Positions 62,811 through 64,000 of a stretch of DNA of 64,000 nucleotides are shown one piece after another. The notes below the pieces were generated by a model that worked only from the letters and a program-made list of their open reading frames with translations, searched no databases and was not told where the DNA came from. The stretch's first letter is position 1; every line of letters begins with the position of its first letter. The stretch is from positions 257,048 through 321,047 of the forward strand of contig NZ_BMGG01000004.1 of the NCBI RefSeq assembly GCF_014640075.1, read 5' to 3'. The translations under genes were made by a program, and so were the position numbers. The DNA comes from Chelatococcus reniformis (GTDB lineage: Bacteria > Pseudomonadota > Alphaproteobacteria > Rhizobiales > Beijerinckiaceae).

Positions 62811-63962
62811 CTATGCGCCGGAGCTGACGCGCCCGGGCGTGACCCGAAGGATCGCGGCGGTGGCGGGCAACTCGCCGAAGAGGGCAGGATCCGCCCCGGT
62901 CATCCACACCTGCGAGCCCAGGGCGGCGAGGGCGTCGTAGAGCGCCTGGCGCCGGCGGGGATCGAGGTGAGCCGCGATCTCGTCGAGCAGCACGAGCGGC
63001 GCGATGCCGCTCATGGCGGCCACCAGCCGGGCGTGTGCCAACACGATGCCGATCAGCAGCGCCTTCTGCTCGCCGGTGGAGCAGAGGCTCGCCGGCGTGT
63101 CCTTGGGGCCGTGGCGGACCGCCAGATCGGTTGTCTGCGGGCCGGCGAGGGTGCGGCCTGCCGCCCGGTCGCGAGCCCGGCCGTCGCGCAGCAAACGGCG
63201 GTAATGGTCCTCCACGTCGAGCGCCGGGCGGTCGGCCACCATCGCCTCGATCTCGCCGTCCAGCGTGAGCGCGGCCCACGGGAACGGCGTCGACGCTTCG
63301 TTGCGCTCGGCGGTGAGCACGGCGAGGCGGTCGGCGGCCTCACGGCGGGCCGAGGCGATCGCGACGCCGAGCTCGGCAACCTCCCGTTCGACCGCATCGA
63401 GCCAGGCGGCGTTGGGCCGGTCCTCCTCGAGCAGACGGTTGCGGCTGCGCAGGGCCCGCTCGAAGGCGTTGGCCCGGGCGCCGTGGCCGGCATCGACCGC
63501 CAGCACCAGGCGATCGAGGAAGCGGCGCCGATCGCCGGGCGAGCCGGCGAACAGGCCGTCCAGGGCGGGCGTCAGCCAGACGAGACGCAGACGGTCGGCA
63601 AAGGCGGCGGGGGTCGGCACCGGCTCGCCGTCGATGCGGCAGCGTCGCTGGGCGCCTTCGCCCGGCCCTCGCGGCTCGATGCCGGTGCCCAGCCGCGTGC
63701 CCCCGCTCGGCTCATCCAGCGTGAGCGACACCGCGAAGCCGCCGCCGCTGCCGATGCGGCTCATGTCGGCGAGATCGGCCCGCCGCAGGCCGCGGCCGGG
63801 CGAGAACAGGGAGAGGGCCTCGAGCAGGTTGGTCTTGCCGGCGCCATTCTCCCCGGTCAGCGCCACGAGGGGTGCGTCGATGGCAAGGTCGAGCCCGGGA
63901 TAGCTGCGGAATTGCTGCAGCATCAGGCGGGCGACGCGGGGGCGGGCGGCACTCATGTCCAT
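62811..63962 (-). CDS. recF: DNA replication and repair protein RecF
   Basis: 383 residues from the ATG at 63962; the ATG at 63956 is equally possible, and the open frame continues to 63998. SMC-like ABC ATPase: FRSYPGLDLAIDAPLVALTGENGAGKTNLLEALSLFSPGRG with Walker A, LVWLTPALDGLFAGSPGDRRRFLDRLVLAVD, the signature LCSTGEQKALLIGIVLAHARLV and Walker B PLVLLDEIAAHLD. Loads RecA at gaps with RecOR. dnaN is expected just right of the window. Stop codon lies in the adjacent repeat. Confidence 0.95.
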   Translation of the reverse strand: MDMSAARPRVARLMLQQFRSYPGLDLAIDAPLVALTGENGAGKTNLLEALSLFSPGRGLRRADLADMSRIGSGGGFAVSLTLDEPSGGTRLGTGIEPRGPGEGAQRRCRIDGEPVPTPAAFADRLRLVWLTPALDGLFAGSPGDRRRFLDRLVLAVDAGHGARANAFERALRSRNRLLEEDRPNAAWLDAVEREVAELGVAIASARREAADRLAVLTAERNEASTPFPWAALTLDGEIEAMVADRPALDVEDHYRRLLRDGRARDRAAGRTLAGPQTTDLAVRHGPKDTPASLCSTGEQKALLIGIVLAHARLVAAMSGIAPLVLLDEIAAHLDPRRRQALYDALAALGSQVWMTGADPALFGELPATAAILRVTPGRVSSGA

Positions 63963-64000
63963 GGGCGGCGGGCGCTGGCCCGCTCCATCGCGAGGCACGG

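Overview
The window is chromosomal DNA of very high GC content (roughly 68-70% by eye). It looks like an alphaproteobacterium of the Hyphomicrobiales (Rhizobiales) type. The reasons are the minC-minD-minE order with a CtrA-type box in front of it, the gyrB-recF pair at the right end, and two families of dispersed hairpin repeats of a style common in that order. I cannot name a genus. No rRNA, tRNA, CRISPR array, transposase or phage gene was found.

Layout. 1-4.6 kb: the end of a LIV-type ABC transporter operon (livM partial, livH, Tat-exported binding protein) behind an enolase-superfamily dehydratase, with a divergent Crp/Fnr regulator. 5-6.8 kb: minCDE. 7.3-7.8 kb: two small conserved proteins. 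7.9-15.1 kb: a complete LIV-type operon (dienelactone hydrolase, binding protein, livH, livM, livG, livF, YdhR-like protein, 431-residue protein of unknown function). 15.3-21.7 kb: organosulfur-type flavin monooxygenases, a molybdopterin oxidoreductase and a MetQ-like binding protein. 22.2-27.9 kb: dihydroxy-acid dehydratase followed by a fused indolepyruvate:ferredoxin oxidoreductase. 28-43 kb: a long, mostly minus-strand catabolic block with a CoA transferase, luciferase-like oxidoreductase, three IclR regulators, DUF7064-like protein, two SDRs, an MFS carrier, a kinase-like phosphotransferase, a histidine phosphatase and a Baeyer-Villiger monooxygenase. 43.4-52 kb: two orphan LIV-type binding proteins with an esterase, SDRs, an MFS carrier, an AllA-like protein and an FMN 2-hydroxyacid oxidase. 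52-59.9 kb: a second dehydratase/ferredoxin-oxidoreductase module, a divergent hydratase and 2-hydroxyacid dehydrogenase, then panD. 60-64 kb: gyrB and recF.

The accessory part reads as a chain of small catabolic modules for carboxylic acids, ketones and sulfur compounds. Each combines uptake, acid dehydration or oxidation, CoA activation or oxidative decarboxylation, and often a local regulator. The most informative non-coding signals are: (i) a 20-bp palindrome of the form AYTGTC-N8-GACAKT before the first dehydratase, the second oxidoreductase and the second dehydratase, with a one-mismatch copy before the divergent hydratase, which ties both dehydratase/oxidoreductase modules into one apparent regulon; (ii) a CGCAAT-N3-ATTGCGAAA operator at two places around a pair of IclR genes; (iii) a two-hairpin repeat whose last bases supply the TAG stop codon of three different genes; and (iv) inverted pairs of a short palindromic repeat whose stems show compensatory base changes.

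Limits: functions are read from motifs and family resemblance only. Substrates of the oxidoreductases, SDRs and binding proteins are not determined by the sequence.
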